From Planctomycetota bacterium (GTDB lineage: Bacteria; Planctomycetota; Planctomycetia; Pirellulales; UBA1268): 58,032 nucleotides of DNA. The position numbers and the translations under genes are program-made. Position 1 is the stretch's first letter. The number at the start of each line of letters is the position of its first letter. The stretch lies in contig JAPOIM010000017.1 of assembly GCA_029978905.1 (NCBI GenBank), positions 1 through 58,032 on the forward strand, written 5' to 3'. The notes beneath the pieces are model-generated. The model was not told the origin of the DNA. It saw only the letters and a program-made list of their open reading frames with translations, and made no database searches. Below are positions 18,359-27,197 of the stretch, piece after piece.

Positions 18359-20771
18359 GCCAGCGCACCAGCCGTCCACGCGGCAGGTCTGGCGTGAGGA
18401 CCTCTTGCGGCGCTCCGCACGCCGAGAGGCATGCGGCTGCGGCAAGCCGTCCACTGCGCACGGCCCCTTCCATGGTTGAGGGCCAGCCCGTCGCCGTCCA
18501 ATCGCCAGCAAGGAACAGATTGGCCACGCTGGTCGCCGACGCGGGCCGCAGGGCATCGACACCGGGCCGCACCGACAACACGGCCGTGGGATCGGTCACA
18601 ATGCGGGAGTCGAGGAGCGTGGCTTCCTTCGCCGCCGGGAAGAGGTCTCGGAGTTCTTGAACCACCTTTTGCAGGAGTTCGGTGCGGTCTCCCCGGAGGA
18701 GGTCGTGCGAACCACTGATCACCACCTGACAGTAGCCCGTCTCGCGAGCCGAAGACTGCTCTTCAGGCCGGAAGACCCACTGCGAGAGCGTGCCAAGCAG
18801 CACGGCGTGCGGAAGGTCCACTACCGAACGGTCAAACCAGAGGTGCACCGCCGTGATCGGCGAGCCCTCAAGCCCCTCGCCTCCTTCCGGCACCACCGCG
18901 GGCACAAGCCTGCCGGCCGCCCGCCACGGGACCGCCATGATGCAGGACCGACAGCGGATCAACGACTCATCTCCGTCCGACGGCGTGGGCAAGTCCGCCG
19001 GCTCACTGCGGCCACGGCGATCGATTCGCACGCCTACCACCCGACCGTCCTCGCTGGCGTCGAGCCCCGTCGCCACCACGCCACTCTCGATGGTGACGCC
19101 TCGCGACCGCAGCCACTGTGCAAGGCTGCCCCCAAAAAGTTCACCCAGTGGACGCCGTGGCACGTACAGATCCGCCGCCTGCCTGTGGCCGAGGAACCCA
19201 TCGAGAATGACTTTGCGTGACGCTTCCACCGAGACCCGATGCACCGAATCCCCAAGCGCGCTTTCCAGCACCGGTTGCCAAAACAGGTCGATCACGCGTG
19301 CCGGCTGCCCGCAGGACACAAGCCAGGCAGCCGCCTCATCCGGGCTGGTGCGGCTCGGCTTCCACCGCACCAGCTGCACCATGCCGCGGGCGAGGGCGAG
19401 TTTTTCCCACAGACTGAAATGCGGCATCGCCCCCAGCAGTGGCGCGAGATGGAGCGGGGCGGGCAACCAACGCGACGGCGTGCAACCGGCCCGCCGACCG
19501 TCTGGCCCGATGAACCAAAGCTCGCGGTCATGCCGCAGCTGATCGCCAATACCGACGCGAGCACAGAGATCGAGAAAGTTGGTGCAGCAGCCCATCGCCA
19601 CATGCTGGCAGGCGTCGACCAGCCCGCCGGCCTCTCGATCCTCAAACGACGCCGCCCGTCCGCCAACATTCCGTCGTGACTCCAGCAGCCGGATCGGTGT
19701 GCCTTGATCGACAACGCCCGCCTCCACCAGCGACGCCGCGGCCGCCAAGCCGGCGAGTCCACCCCCGACAATCACAATTGGCAGCGGCTCACCGCGTGCA
19801 TCTCTGACGGGCTCGATCGGGAGCGGAAGGGACGCCCCTGTGGGGCGAACTCGCTTCGGGCCGTTCGCCAGGGTCGTCGCCAGCGACCACATCAGCCTGC
19901 CGCGTGATGGCCGCGGACGAGCACGAAACACGTCCACTCCTGCACGCGAGATCTCGGCGAAGATGCCTTGGTAGATCCCAAACATCGCGCGGAAAATCCG
20001 CTTCCCATCACGAGAGAGAAACCGGTCAAGCGTTGCCGCCTGGGCGTAGAGCTCGTTGGTGCGTGCGAGCCACCGCGTGAGCAACCGCTGCAGCCCGGCA
20101 GGGATCGGGTCGGCTCCGGCGGCAGCGGCGTCAAAGTCGGCCACCGTGCAACCACACGCCCGAAGATCCTCGCGAGGCACGTAGATCCGCCCACGCCCAA
20201 GGTCCTCCGTAATGTCACGCAGGATGTTGGTCAGCTGAAACGCGAGCCCACACGCATCGGCCGCGGGAAGGGCCTCAGCACCGGCAAAACCCCAGATGTG
20301 AATCGACGCCACACCGACCGCCGACGCCACACGGCGGCAGTACGCCTGGAGCTGATCAAAACCTTCAAAGAGACAAGGATCCCCCGCCGGGCGGTCTTCC
20401 AGTTGGAGGTCCTGCTCGACGCCATCGAGCACGGCAAACAGAAATCGCGAAGGCACCGCATACCGCTTCGCCACGTCGGCCAGCGCCCGCAGCACCGGCT
20501 CCTCGCAGACGCCGCCAGCCAAGGCAACCGCAAGACCTTCGCGAAACGCGGTCAGCTCGGCTCGCGCGTGCGCCACCTCTCGCGCCGGCGGCGGGCCGTC
20601 GGTGGCGTCGGGCCCGTCCGCGATGTCGTCGGCACGACGACAAAACGCATAGAGCGCGGTCATCGCCTGCCGCTTTGCCCGCGGCAAGAGCCGAATCGGC
20701 AGAGCGAAACTCGACCCCGAGGCAGCGAGTACCTGACTGCAGGCGGCATGATCCTGGGCGAGCTGTGCCAT
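18339..20771 (-). CDS. hpnD-hpnE: Fused HpnD-HpnE: presqualene diphosphate synthase plus squalene-forming FAD amine oxidoreductase
   Basis: One uninterrupted 810-residue frame encodes two enzymes usually made from separate genes. Residues 1 to about 290 are a trans-isoprenyl synthase of HpnD type: RRADDIAD (48-52) and LTNILRDITEDLGRGRIYVP (around 180-199) supply the two aspartate-rich motifs for joining two farnesyl diphosphates. After a linker of about 40 residues an FAD/NAD-binding domain begins at 332 (IVIVGGGLAGLAAAASL), then NVGGRAASF and the C-terminal LFLAGDWTATGWPSTMEGAV, typical of HpnE, which reduces hydroxysqualene to squalene. The start ATG overlaps the hpnC stop as TGATG, so squalene synthesis HpnC-HpnD-HpnE forms one coupled unit. 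Confidence 0.92.
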   Translation of the reverse strand: MAQLAQDHAACSQVLAASGSSFALPIRLLPRAKRQAMTALYAFCRRADDIADGPDATDGPPPAREVAHARAELTAFREGLAVALAGGVCEEPVLRALADVAKRYAVPSRFLFAVLDGVEQDLQLEDRPAGDPCLFEGFDQLQAYCRRVASAVGVASIHIWGFAGAEALPAADACGLAFQLTNILRDITEDLGRGRIYVPREDLRACGCTVADFDAAAAGADPIPAGLQRLLTRWLARTNELYAQAATLDRFLSRDGKRIFRAMFGIYQGIFAEISRAGVDVFRARPRPSRGRLMWSLATTLANGPKRVRPTGASLPLPIEPVRDARGEPLPIVIVGGGLAGLAAAASLVEAGVVDQGTPIRLLESRRNVGGRAASFEDREAGGLVDACQHVAMGCCTNFLDLCARVGIGDQLRHDRELWFIGPDGRRAGCTPSRWLPAPLHLAPLLGAMPHFSLWEKLALARGMVQLVRWKPSRTSPDEAAAWLVSCGQPARVIDLFWQPVLESALGDSVHRVSVEASRKVILDGFLGHRQAADLYVPRRPLGELFGGSLAQWLRSRGVTIESGVVATGLDASEDGRVVGVRIDRRGRSEPADLPTPSDGDESLIRCRSCIMAVPWRAAGRLVPAVVPEGGEGLEGSPITAVHLWFDRSVVDLPHAVLLGTLSQWVFRPEEQSSARETGYCQVVISGSHDLLRGDRTELLQKVVQELRDLFPAAKEATLLDSRIVTDPTAVLSVRPGVDALRPASATSVANLFLAGDWTATGWPSTMEGAVRSGRLAAAACLSACGAPQEVLTPDLPRGRLVRWLTLGRG

Positions 20772-21793
20772 CAGGTGCCTCCTGCCTCGGAGGGTCCGCC
20801 GCTACCCGGGAGTGCCGAGCAAAGCCGACGAACCACGGCCCCCAGAGCCAGCGAGAGCTTCTTCGTTTTCGACACCACCGGCCTGCGGGAGAGGGTGTCG
20901 TAGCCGCTGCGGCGAATCGCCTGCACAACCGCCCGTCCGCCTCCAGCAAACGCCGCGATCGCTGGCTGGAGCGACCGTGGCCCGCGGCTGATGAGCGGCT
21001 CGCCAGTGTCAAAGCATGCCTCAGCCCAGGCCACTTCCTCCGAGAGGAGCAGTTGCAAGCGAGAGTTCGCAGACGTGGCATCGAGGTCTGCCTCGGCGAC
21101 CCCGTGGCGGTGCATGTCTGCCAGAGGCAGGTAGATCCGCCCCGCCTCTCGATCACGGCGAATGTCCTGCCAGAAGTTCACCAACTGCAACCCCGTGCAG
21201 ATCGCATCCGACTCGGCCAGCCGCTGCGGGTCACGGCAGCCCGCCAGCGCGAGCACAATCCGTCCGACAGGATTGGCCGACCGGCGACAGTAGTCGATCA
21301 ATTGCTCACGGGTCTCGTATCGGACGACGTGCTGGTCCTGCACGAAGGCGTCGAGCAGGTCGTGAAATGGCGTCAGCTCGAGCTGGTGCCGCCGGATGGT
21401 TTCGGTCAACGCCACAAGGATGGGATGCGAGGCCTCCCGCCGTCCGCAAGCATCGAGTTCGCGCCGCCAGGCTCCCAGGGCCCGTGTCGCCTCCTCGGGA
21501 TCGGCCGATTCGTCCGCCAGATCATCGCTCCAACGGGCGAACGCGTAGACATTGGCGAAGTCCTGTCGCAGATCGCTCGGCACCAGCCAACTCAGCACCG
21601 AAAAGTTTTCGTAGTGCCCCGTTGCGATCTTCCGACAAAACGCTTCTGCGTCGGGCAGGGCGGGGGACGTGCCCGACGCGGGCTCAGCCGACGCTGACGA
21701 ATCGCCACTGGCAGGCCGCGGCCGGTCGTCCCCCACGAGCGTCCAGGCTGCGGGATCCCGCACTGCTGCGGCCCGCGAGGCATTCCACGCCAT
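20771..21793 (-). CDS. hpnC: HpnC: hydroxysqualene synthase
   Basis: HpnC converts presqualene diphosphate to hydroxysqualene, the middle step of the bacterial HpnCDE squalene route. The product of about 340 residues has a 50-residue low-complexity N-terminus, then the synthase fold: AEAFCRKIATGHYENFSVLS, first Asp motif ARWSDDLADES and second motif LVNFWQDIRRDREAGRIYLP. The start ATG at 21793 is preceded by AGGAGG ten bases upstream. The stop overlaps the start of the hpnD-hpnE fusion. It is divergent from ispH, which supplies C5 precursors. HpnC and HpnD are paralogues; the order and motif details support this assignment. Confidence 0.9.
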   Translation of the reverse strand: MAWNASRAAAVRDPAAWTLVGDDRPRPASGDSSASAEPASGTSPALPDAEAFCRKIATGHYENFSVLSWLVPSDLRQDFANVYAFARWSDDLADESADPEEATRALGAWRRELDACGRREASHPILVALTETIRRHQLELTPFHDLLDAFVQDQHVVRYETREQLIDYCRRSANPVGRIVLALAGCRDPQRLAESDAICTGLQLVNFWQDIRRDREAGRIYLPLADMHRHGVAEADLDATSANSRLQLLLSEEVAWAEACFDTGEPLISRGPRSLQPAIAAFAGGGRAVVQAIRRSGYDTLSRRPVVSKTKKLSLALGAVVRRLCSALPGSGGPSEAGGT

Positions 21794-21957
21794 GAACCTG
21801 TGTCCTCCTGGAGTCTGCCCAGCGAGCAGCCGCACCACCTGTCAGAAATCCCGTGCCGGCCCTACGATACCTGAGATTGTTCGATTCCGCCCCCTCACGT
21901 CGCACGGCAGGCGTCGGCGAGGGATTCGGTCACGCGCCCCCTGATGAGAACGCTCCG

Positions 21958-22896
21958 ATGAAGATTCTTCTGGCCAGCCCGCGGGGCTTCTGCGCCGGCG
22001 TCAACATGGCAATCGAAACGCTGGAAACAGCCATCCGCCTCTACGGCACGCCGGTGTATGTCTATCACGAGATCGTGCACAACAAGCACGTTGTGCAGCG
22101 GTTCACGAACGAGGGCGCCGTGTTTGTGGACGCCGTGGAAGAGGTGCCCGAAGGCGCCGTTCTCCTATTCTCTGCCCATGGGGTGGCACCGGTGGTGCGA
22201 CGCGTGGCTGCCGAACGCCGCCTGCGAGCCATCGACGCCACCTGTCCGCTCGTCACCAAGGTGCACCTCGAAGCGATCAAATACGCCAAATCGGGGTATC
22301 GCCTGATCCTGATTGGCCACGAAGGCCACGACGAGGTGATCGGCACGATGGGGCAGGCCCCAGACGCCTTCACGCTTGTGGAAACGCCAGAAGAAGTCGA
22401 CGCTCTTCCTTTCAGCCAAGACGACAAGCTCGCCTACCTCACACAGACCACGCTTTCGGTCGACGATGCCTCGCGGATCATCAACCGACTCAAGGAGCGC
22501 TTCCCGCAGATCGTCGGCCCTCCCAAAGATGACATCTGCTACGCCACTCAAAACCGCCAGGAAGCGGTGCGAATGCTCTCTGACGAGGCCACCATCGTGC
22601 TCGTCCTGGGAAGCCAGAACAGCTCCAACAGCCAGCGGCTTGCAGAACTTGCCCGCGAACGTGGGATTCCGGCTCACCTGATCGATGGGGCCGAGGAGAT
22701 CGAACCGGCGTGGTTCTCGGGTGACGACGTCGTGCTGATCACCGCAGGTGCCAGCGCCCCAGAGCGGGTTGTGCAGGATTGCGTGGCGTGGCTGCAAAAA
22801 CGTTACGATGCCACGGTCGAGCAACGCACGCTGCGGGAGGAAGAGGTGTACTTCCCGCTGCCGAAGGAGATCCGACAGGTGGCGGGCCCCGCGTAA
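21958..22896 (+). CDS. ispH: 4-hydroxy-3-methylbut-2-enyl diphosphate reductase (IspH/LytB)
   Basis: IspH makes isopentenyl and dimethylallyl diphosphate in the last step of the MEP pathway. The 312-residue product has the three Fe-S cysteines: Cys12 in PRGFCAGV, Cys96 in DATCPLVTK and Cys194 in DDICYATQNRQ. The His-containing motifs YHEIVHN and GHEGHDEV and the SSNSQRL stretch are also present, and length is normal. ATG 21958 yields the canonical MKILLASPRGFCAG start; the frame continues upstream without coding character. Its divergent placement next to hpnC-hpnDE joins isoprenoid precursor supply to squalene synthesis. Confidence 0.96.
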   Translation: MKILLASPRGFCAGVNMAIETLETAIRLYGTPVYVYHEIVHNKHVVQRFTNEGAVFVDAVEEVPEGAVLLFSAHGVAPVVRRVAAERRLRAIDATCPLVTKVHLEAIKYAKSGYRLILIGHEGHDEVIGTMGQAPDAFTLVETPEEVDALPFSQDDKLAYLTQTTLSVDDASRIINRLKERFPQIVGPPKDDICYATQNRQEAVRMLSDEATIVLVLGSQNSSNSQRLAELARERGIPAHLIDGAEEIEPAWFSGDDVVLITAGASAPERVVQDCVAWLQKRYDATVEQRTLREEEVYFPLPKEIRQVAGPA

Positions 22897-22959
22897 GAGA
22901 TCCACGCACCCTCCGGTTCGGCGAGCGCAGCATCGACCTCTTCCTTCCGCGATCCGCGG

Positions 22960-25740
22960 ATGGACTCGGCACCGACAGACGGAGGAGCGTTGAATACTGC
23001 AATTGGCCCCACGCCAGAGCCCGCGAAGCTTCAGTCTGACGTCGAACTGCTGTCGAGCGCCCTCGATGAGGTCATTCGCGATCTCGTGGGAGAAACCGCC
23101 TACGGCGAACTCGTCACGATCCGAGACCTTGCGGGCGAACGACGTCTGGGTGCCCCCGATGCCGAGCGCCGCCTTGCAACCGCGATTGCCGAACTGACCA
23201 ATCCGTCGGCTCGAAACGTGGCCAGGGCACTTGGGATCTTCTTTGACCTCGCCAACATCGCCGAAGACCTGCAGCGGATTCGGGTGCTCCGCGAACGGGA
23301 ACTGTCCCGGCATCCTCTCCCACTGACGGAATCCCTCGCCGCCGCAATCGGTGAACTCCACGCTGCCGGGCACTCCGCCGGCGACGTGCAGCGAGCGCTC
23401 GACCGGCTGTCGGTCGAACTCGTCTTCACGGCCCACCCCAGTGAAGCGAAGCGACGGAGCATTCGCTCGAAGCTTCGGCGCCTGCGTTCGAGCCTCGCGT
23501 CCCTGAACCGTCCCGGCCTGCTTCCGCGGGAGCGTGATCAGATCCTCGCTGCGATCTCGGCGGAGCTGCGCGTGCTCTGGCAGACCGAGTTCCTCAAACC
23601 TGCCAAGCCGTCGGTGGCGGACGAGGTGGATCGCGGGCTTTCCATTCTTCCCAGACTGCGGGAGGTGGTGCCCCATGTCTGTCGTGCCATGCGACAGGCC
23701 CTCGCCGAGCACTACCCCGGCCACGCGTTTCAGATCCCCCCGTTTCTCTCGTTTGGCTCATGGATGGGCGGTGACCGCGATGGCAACCCGTTCGTCACCG
23801 TCGATGTGACCGCTGCCACCCTCTGTCGACTGCGAAACGCCGCCATCGACATGCACCTCGATGAGTGTCGGCGTCTGTACGACTACCTGACCGTTTCGCT
23901 GACCTGCACGACCGGCGCCGAGTCGCTGGCCAGCACGCTTGAGGCGCTGTGTGAAACCTGGCCCGCCTTGGCGGCAGCGGTGGAGGGCGTCCCTCGCTAC
24001 GAAGCGTATCGCCGTTGGCTGCGGATGATCCGCTGGCGTCTCACCCAATCGCACACCGCGAGCATTGAAGAGCCCCCTCGGGCAGGCAGCTACCGCAATG
24101 GGCGGGAGCTGGAAGCCGACGTGATGGCAATCTGCCGCTGCCTTGAGATCGACCATGACGCCAGCATCCTGGATGGGGATGCTGGCCGGTGGCTCGACTT
24201 GGTGCGCACCTTCGGCCTGCGGGTGACGCGGCTCGACATTCGCCAAGACGCGCGACGCTACGAGGAGATCGCGGCCGACATCCTGCGGGCGACGGGGCGT
24301 TGTGACACCTTCGCGAAGCTCGACGACGCACAGCGTCGCCAGATTCTGATCGACACCATGGCGTCGCTGCCCGACGTGCCACCCGATGCGGTGCAGCCGC
24401 TCACGCAAGACACGCTTGCGCTCTACGAACTGCTGCGGCGGGCGGTGGAGCGGTTTGGCCCTGACTGTCTTGGCGGCAGCGTGATCAGCCTCACCCGCTC
24501 CCGAGTCGACGTGCTCACCGTGCTCTGGCTTTGGCAGCACGCCTGCCGATCGGCAGAGGTTGAGGTGCAGACCTCCCTCCGCATCGTGCCGCTCTTTGAA
24601 AAGATTGGCGACCTCCGACGGTCCGACGAGACGATGTCGGCCATCCTCACAGAGCCTGCCTACACCAAGCACCTCGCGGCTCAAGGCAATCGCCAGATGG
24701 TGATGGTGGGCTATTCCGACAGCACCAAGGACGGTGGCTACCTTTCCGCCTGCTGGGGTCTTTACGACGCACAACGACGCATTGCGGCGGCTGCCGCGCC
24801 GCATGGCGTGCGTGTCACGTTTTTCCACGGCCGCGGCGGCTCGCTCGGGCGTGGCGGTGGGCCTGCCGCCCGGGGCATCCTCTCGCTGCCTCCCGAGGCG
24901 CTCGACGGCACGCTCCGGCTGACAGAGCAGGGGGAGGTCCTTGCGGAACGCTACGACGACGTGCAGATCGCCTTTCGGCACCTGGAGCAAGTCAGCTGGG
25001 CCACGCTGATGGGCTCCACCATCCATCCGGCGGCGCCGGCGGAGGCCTGGCTGAAACTGGCAGACCAACTCGCCACGCGGTCCTTCGAGGTGTACCGAGA
25101 ACTCGTCGACCAACCTGGGTTTATTGAGTTCTTCTCTCAGGCCACGCCCATCGACGAGATCGAAAATCTGCCGATTGGCTCACGACCCTCGCGCCGCCGA
25201 GGGGAGCGGTCGCTCTCTGACCTCAGGGCGATCCCGTGGGTGTTTGCCTGGACGCAAAACCGCTGCCTCCTCCCCGCCTGGTATGGCCTGGGCACGGCGA
25301 TCCTCGAAGTGAAGTATGCCGACCGTCTTGCGTGGGAGCGGCTGCGAGAGATGTATCGCGACTGGCCGTTCTTCACGGCGACGATCGACAATGCCGCCGT
25401 GGCACTGGCGAAGGCGGACCCAGCGATTGGCCAGCGCTACGCCGAACTTGTCGACGATGAAGATGTCCGGCAACGGCTGTGGCCGCGGCTTGCCGCGGAA
25501 TGCGATCGCTCGCGGCAGGCGGTGCTCGACCTGGTGGGCAGCCGAGAACTGCTCGAATCCACTCCCTGGCTCAAGCGGTCGATCGACGCTCGCAACCCAC
25601 TGGTCGACCCGCTCAACTTGATCCAGGTGGAGTTTCTCCGGCGGCGCGAAGTCCACGGCGACGACGCCAACGACAGCCTTCGCGAGATTCTCCGACTGTC
25701 GGTGCAGGGCATCGCCTCGGGCATGCGCACCACCGGCTGA
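22960..25740 (+). CDS. ppc: Phosphoenolpyruvate carboxylase
   Basis: Ppc carboxylates phosphoenolpyruvate to oxaloacetate, refilling the TCA cycle. The 926-residue product carries the catalytic His motif (VELVFTAHPSEAKRRS), SWMGGDRDGNPFV, the VMVGYSDSTKDGGYLSACW stretch and FFHGRGGSLGRGGGPA, all hallmarks of bacterial-type enzymes. The C-terminus is MRTTG where the family normally ends in NTG, a small deviation at a conserved tetrapeptide. The ATG follows ispH by 63 bases on the same strand, so co-transcription is possible. The first 20 residues are low complexity; a start a little downstream cannot be excluded. Confidence 0.95.
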   Translation: MDSAPTDGGALNTAIGPTPEPAKLQSDVELLSSALDEVIRDLVGETAYGELVTIRDLAGERRLGAPDAERRLATAIAELTNPSARNVARALGIFFDLANIAEDLQRIRVLRERELSRHPLPLTESLAAAIGELHAAGHSAGDVQRALDRLSVELVFTAHPSEAKRRSIRSKLRRLRSSLASLNRPGLLPRERDQILAAISAELRVLWQTEFLKPAKPSVADEVDRGLSILPRLREVVPHVCRAMRQALAEHYPGHAFQIPPFLSFGSWMGGDRDGNPFVTVDVTAATLCRLRNAAIDMHLDECRRLYDYLTVSLTCTTGAESLASTLEALCETWPALAAAVEGVPRYEAYRRWLRMIRWRLTQSHTASIEEPPRAGSYRNGRELEADVMAICRCLEIDHDASILDGDAGRWLDLVRTFGLRVTRLDIRQDARRYEEIAADILRATGRCDTFAKLDDAQRRQILIDTMASLPDVPPDAVQPLTQDTLALYELLRRAVERFGPDCLGGSVISLTRSRVDVLTVLWLWQHACRSAEVEVQTSLRIVPLFEKIGDLRRSDETMSAILTEPAYTKHLAAQGNRQMVMVGYSDSTKDGGYLSACWGLYDAQRRIAAAAAPHGVRVTFFHGRGGSLGRGGGPAARGILSLPPEALDGTLRLTEQGEVLAERYDDVQIAFRHLEQVSWATLMGSTIHPAAPAEAWLKLADQLATRSFEVYRELVDQPGFIEFFSQATPIDEIENLPIGSRPSRRRGERSLSDLRAIPWVFAWTQNRCLLPAWYGLGTAILEVKYADRLAWERLREMYRDWPFFTATIDNAAVALAKADPAIGQRYAELVDDEDVRQRLWPRLAAECDRSRQAVLDLVGSRELLESTPWLKRSIDARNPLVDPLNLIQVEFLRRREVHGDDANDSLREILRLSVQGIASGMRTTG

Positions 25741-25756
25741 AACGGATGTCGCCCCC

Positions 25757-25762
25757 TATGCT
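25757..25762 (+). promoter_or_regulatory. TATGCT, putative -10 element of the phosphofructokinase gene
   Basis: TATGCT lies 24 bases before the ATG at 25787, in the 46-base gap after ppc. If used, the leader would be under 20 nucleotides. No clear -35 is visible inside the ppc end. Confidence 0.28.
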
Positions 25763-25786
25763 TCTCCTTCGCTCCTGAGGCCACCC

Positions 25787-27175
25787 ATGGCAGCCTGTGA
25801 CCCGCTCGACCTCGTCATTCCGACGCTCGGCACCTGCCAGATCGCCTCGCCGATGAAGGCCTTGCTCGACGGCCGTCAAACGAGCCAACACTACGTCGGC
25901 GAGCATGACCGCGTCTTGTTCGACGACACCGCCTCGATGGTCGCTGCTCGCGGTGGCACCCTTGCAGACCTGCCCGGCTTTGAGCCGGCGGGAGCTCGCC
26001 AGAAGATCTACTTTGATCCGGCGAAGACGCGGGTTGGCATCGTCACCTGCGGGGGGCTCTGCCCTGGCCTCAACAATGTGATCCGCGGGCTCGTGATGGA
26101 ACTTTGGTTCCACTACGGCGTGCGGAAGATTTACGGGTTCACCGGCGGCTTCCGAGGGTTCATCCCGGAGCATGGGCAGAGCGTGATCGACCTCACGCCG
26201 GAGACCGTCTCGAACATCCACGATGACGGCGGCACGATCCTGGGCACCTCACGCGGCCGTCAGGAATCCGACCAAATCGTCGACTGCCTGGATCGGATGG
26301 GCATCTCGATCCTGTTTGTGATCGGGGGTGATGGCTCGCTGCGTGGCGCGATGAAAATCTCGGAAATCGTTGCCAGCCGCAACGAGAAGATCTCCGTGAT
26401 CGGCATCCCCAAAACCATCGACAACGACATCCCCTTCATCGATCAAAGCTTTGGTTTCCAGACGGCATTTTCGGAAGCGGTGGAGGCGATTTCCTCGGCG
26501 CATGTCGAGGCGAAGGCGGCCCCGCACGGGGTGGGCCTGGTGAAACTGATGGGCCGCCACTCCGGTTTCATCGCCTGCTACGCAGCCCTGGCTCGCAACG
26601 ACGCCAACTACGTGCTGATTCCGGAGGTGCCCTTTGCCATCGACGGCCCCGGTGGCTTCCTCGAACACCTCCTCACGCGGGTGCGAACGCGGGGCCATGC
26701 GGTCGTGGTCCTCGCCGAAGGGGCAGGGCAGGACGAGTGCTCGGCCGGCCCCAAAAAAACCGACGCGTCGGGAAATGTGCTGCTCGGCGACATTGGGGTG
26801 TACCTCAAAGATCGCATCAAGGCTCGCTTCCAGGAAGCGAACTGCGAGCTCAACATGAAGTACATCGACCCGAGTTATCTGATTCGCAGCGTGAAGGCCA
26901 ATCCCTTCGACGCCGTCTACTGCCTACGGCTGGCGCACAACGCCGTGCACGCAGCCATGGCGGGCCGGACCTCGATGGTCGTGGCCCGCTGGCACGGCCG
27001 CTTCGTGCACATCCCGATGGCGATGGCCGTCAGCAAACGGAACCAGGTGGACCCAAACGGCGACCTTTGGCTTTCGGTGTTGGAAGCGACAGGCCAGCCA
27101 CGGCAGTTTCATCCGTCGGCCGCTGCCGCCTCCAACCCCTGCGGACCCTCAAGCCAGCAGCCTGTGGGTCGTTGA
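25787..27175 (+). CDS. pfkA: 6-phosphofructokinase, long group II/X type
   Basis: This enzyme phosphorylates fructose 6-phosphate. The 462-residue product has a 75-residue N-terminal extension, then VGIVTCGGLCPGLNNVIRG, GGDGSLRGA (Gly-Gly-Asp-Gly at 180-183), IPKTIDNDIPFIDQSFGFQTA-type substrate loop with Lys209, and LMGRHSGFIA. GGDG is associated with ATP use, while Lys in PKTIDND is associated with pyrophosphate enzymes; the combination is known from ATP-dependent plant/trypanosome-like group X enzymes, so ATP is the better guess. The gene follows ppc by 46 bases and converges with ettA. The last 35 residues are low complexity. Confidence 0.88.
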   Translation: MAACDPLDLVIPTLGTCQIASPMKALLDGRQTSQHYVGEHDRVLFDDTASMVAARGGTLADLPGFEPAGARQKIYFDPAKTRVGIVTCGGLCPGLNNVIRGLVMELWFHYGVRKIYGFTGGFRGFIPEHGQSVIDLTPETVSNIHDDGGTILGTSRGRQESDQIVDCLDRMGISILFVIGGDGSLRGAMKISEIVASRNEKISVIGIPKTIDNDIPFIDQSFGFQTAFSEAVEAISSAHVEAKAAPHGVGLVKLMGRHSGFIACYAALARNDANYVLIPEVPFAIDGPGGFLEHLLTRVRTRGHAVVVLAEGAGQDECSAGPKKTDASGNVLLGDIGVYLKDRIKARFQEANCELNMKYIDPSYLIRSVKANPFDAVYCLRLAHNAVHAAMAGRTSMVVARWHGRFVHIPMAMAVSKRNQVDPNGDLWLSVLEATGQPRQFHPSAAAASNPCGPSSQQPVGR

Positions 27176-27197
27176 CAGGCCATCAGGTGATGCGGGA

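Noticed and set aside
22165..25113. Long leftward open frames opposite ispH and ppc
   Set aside because: Both are antisense shadows; the rightward frames carry complete family motifs.
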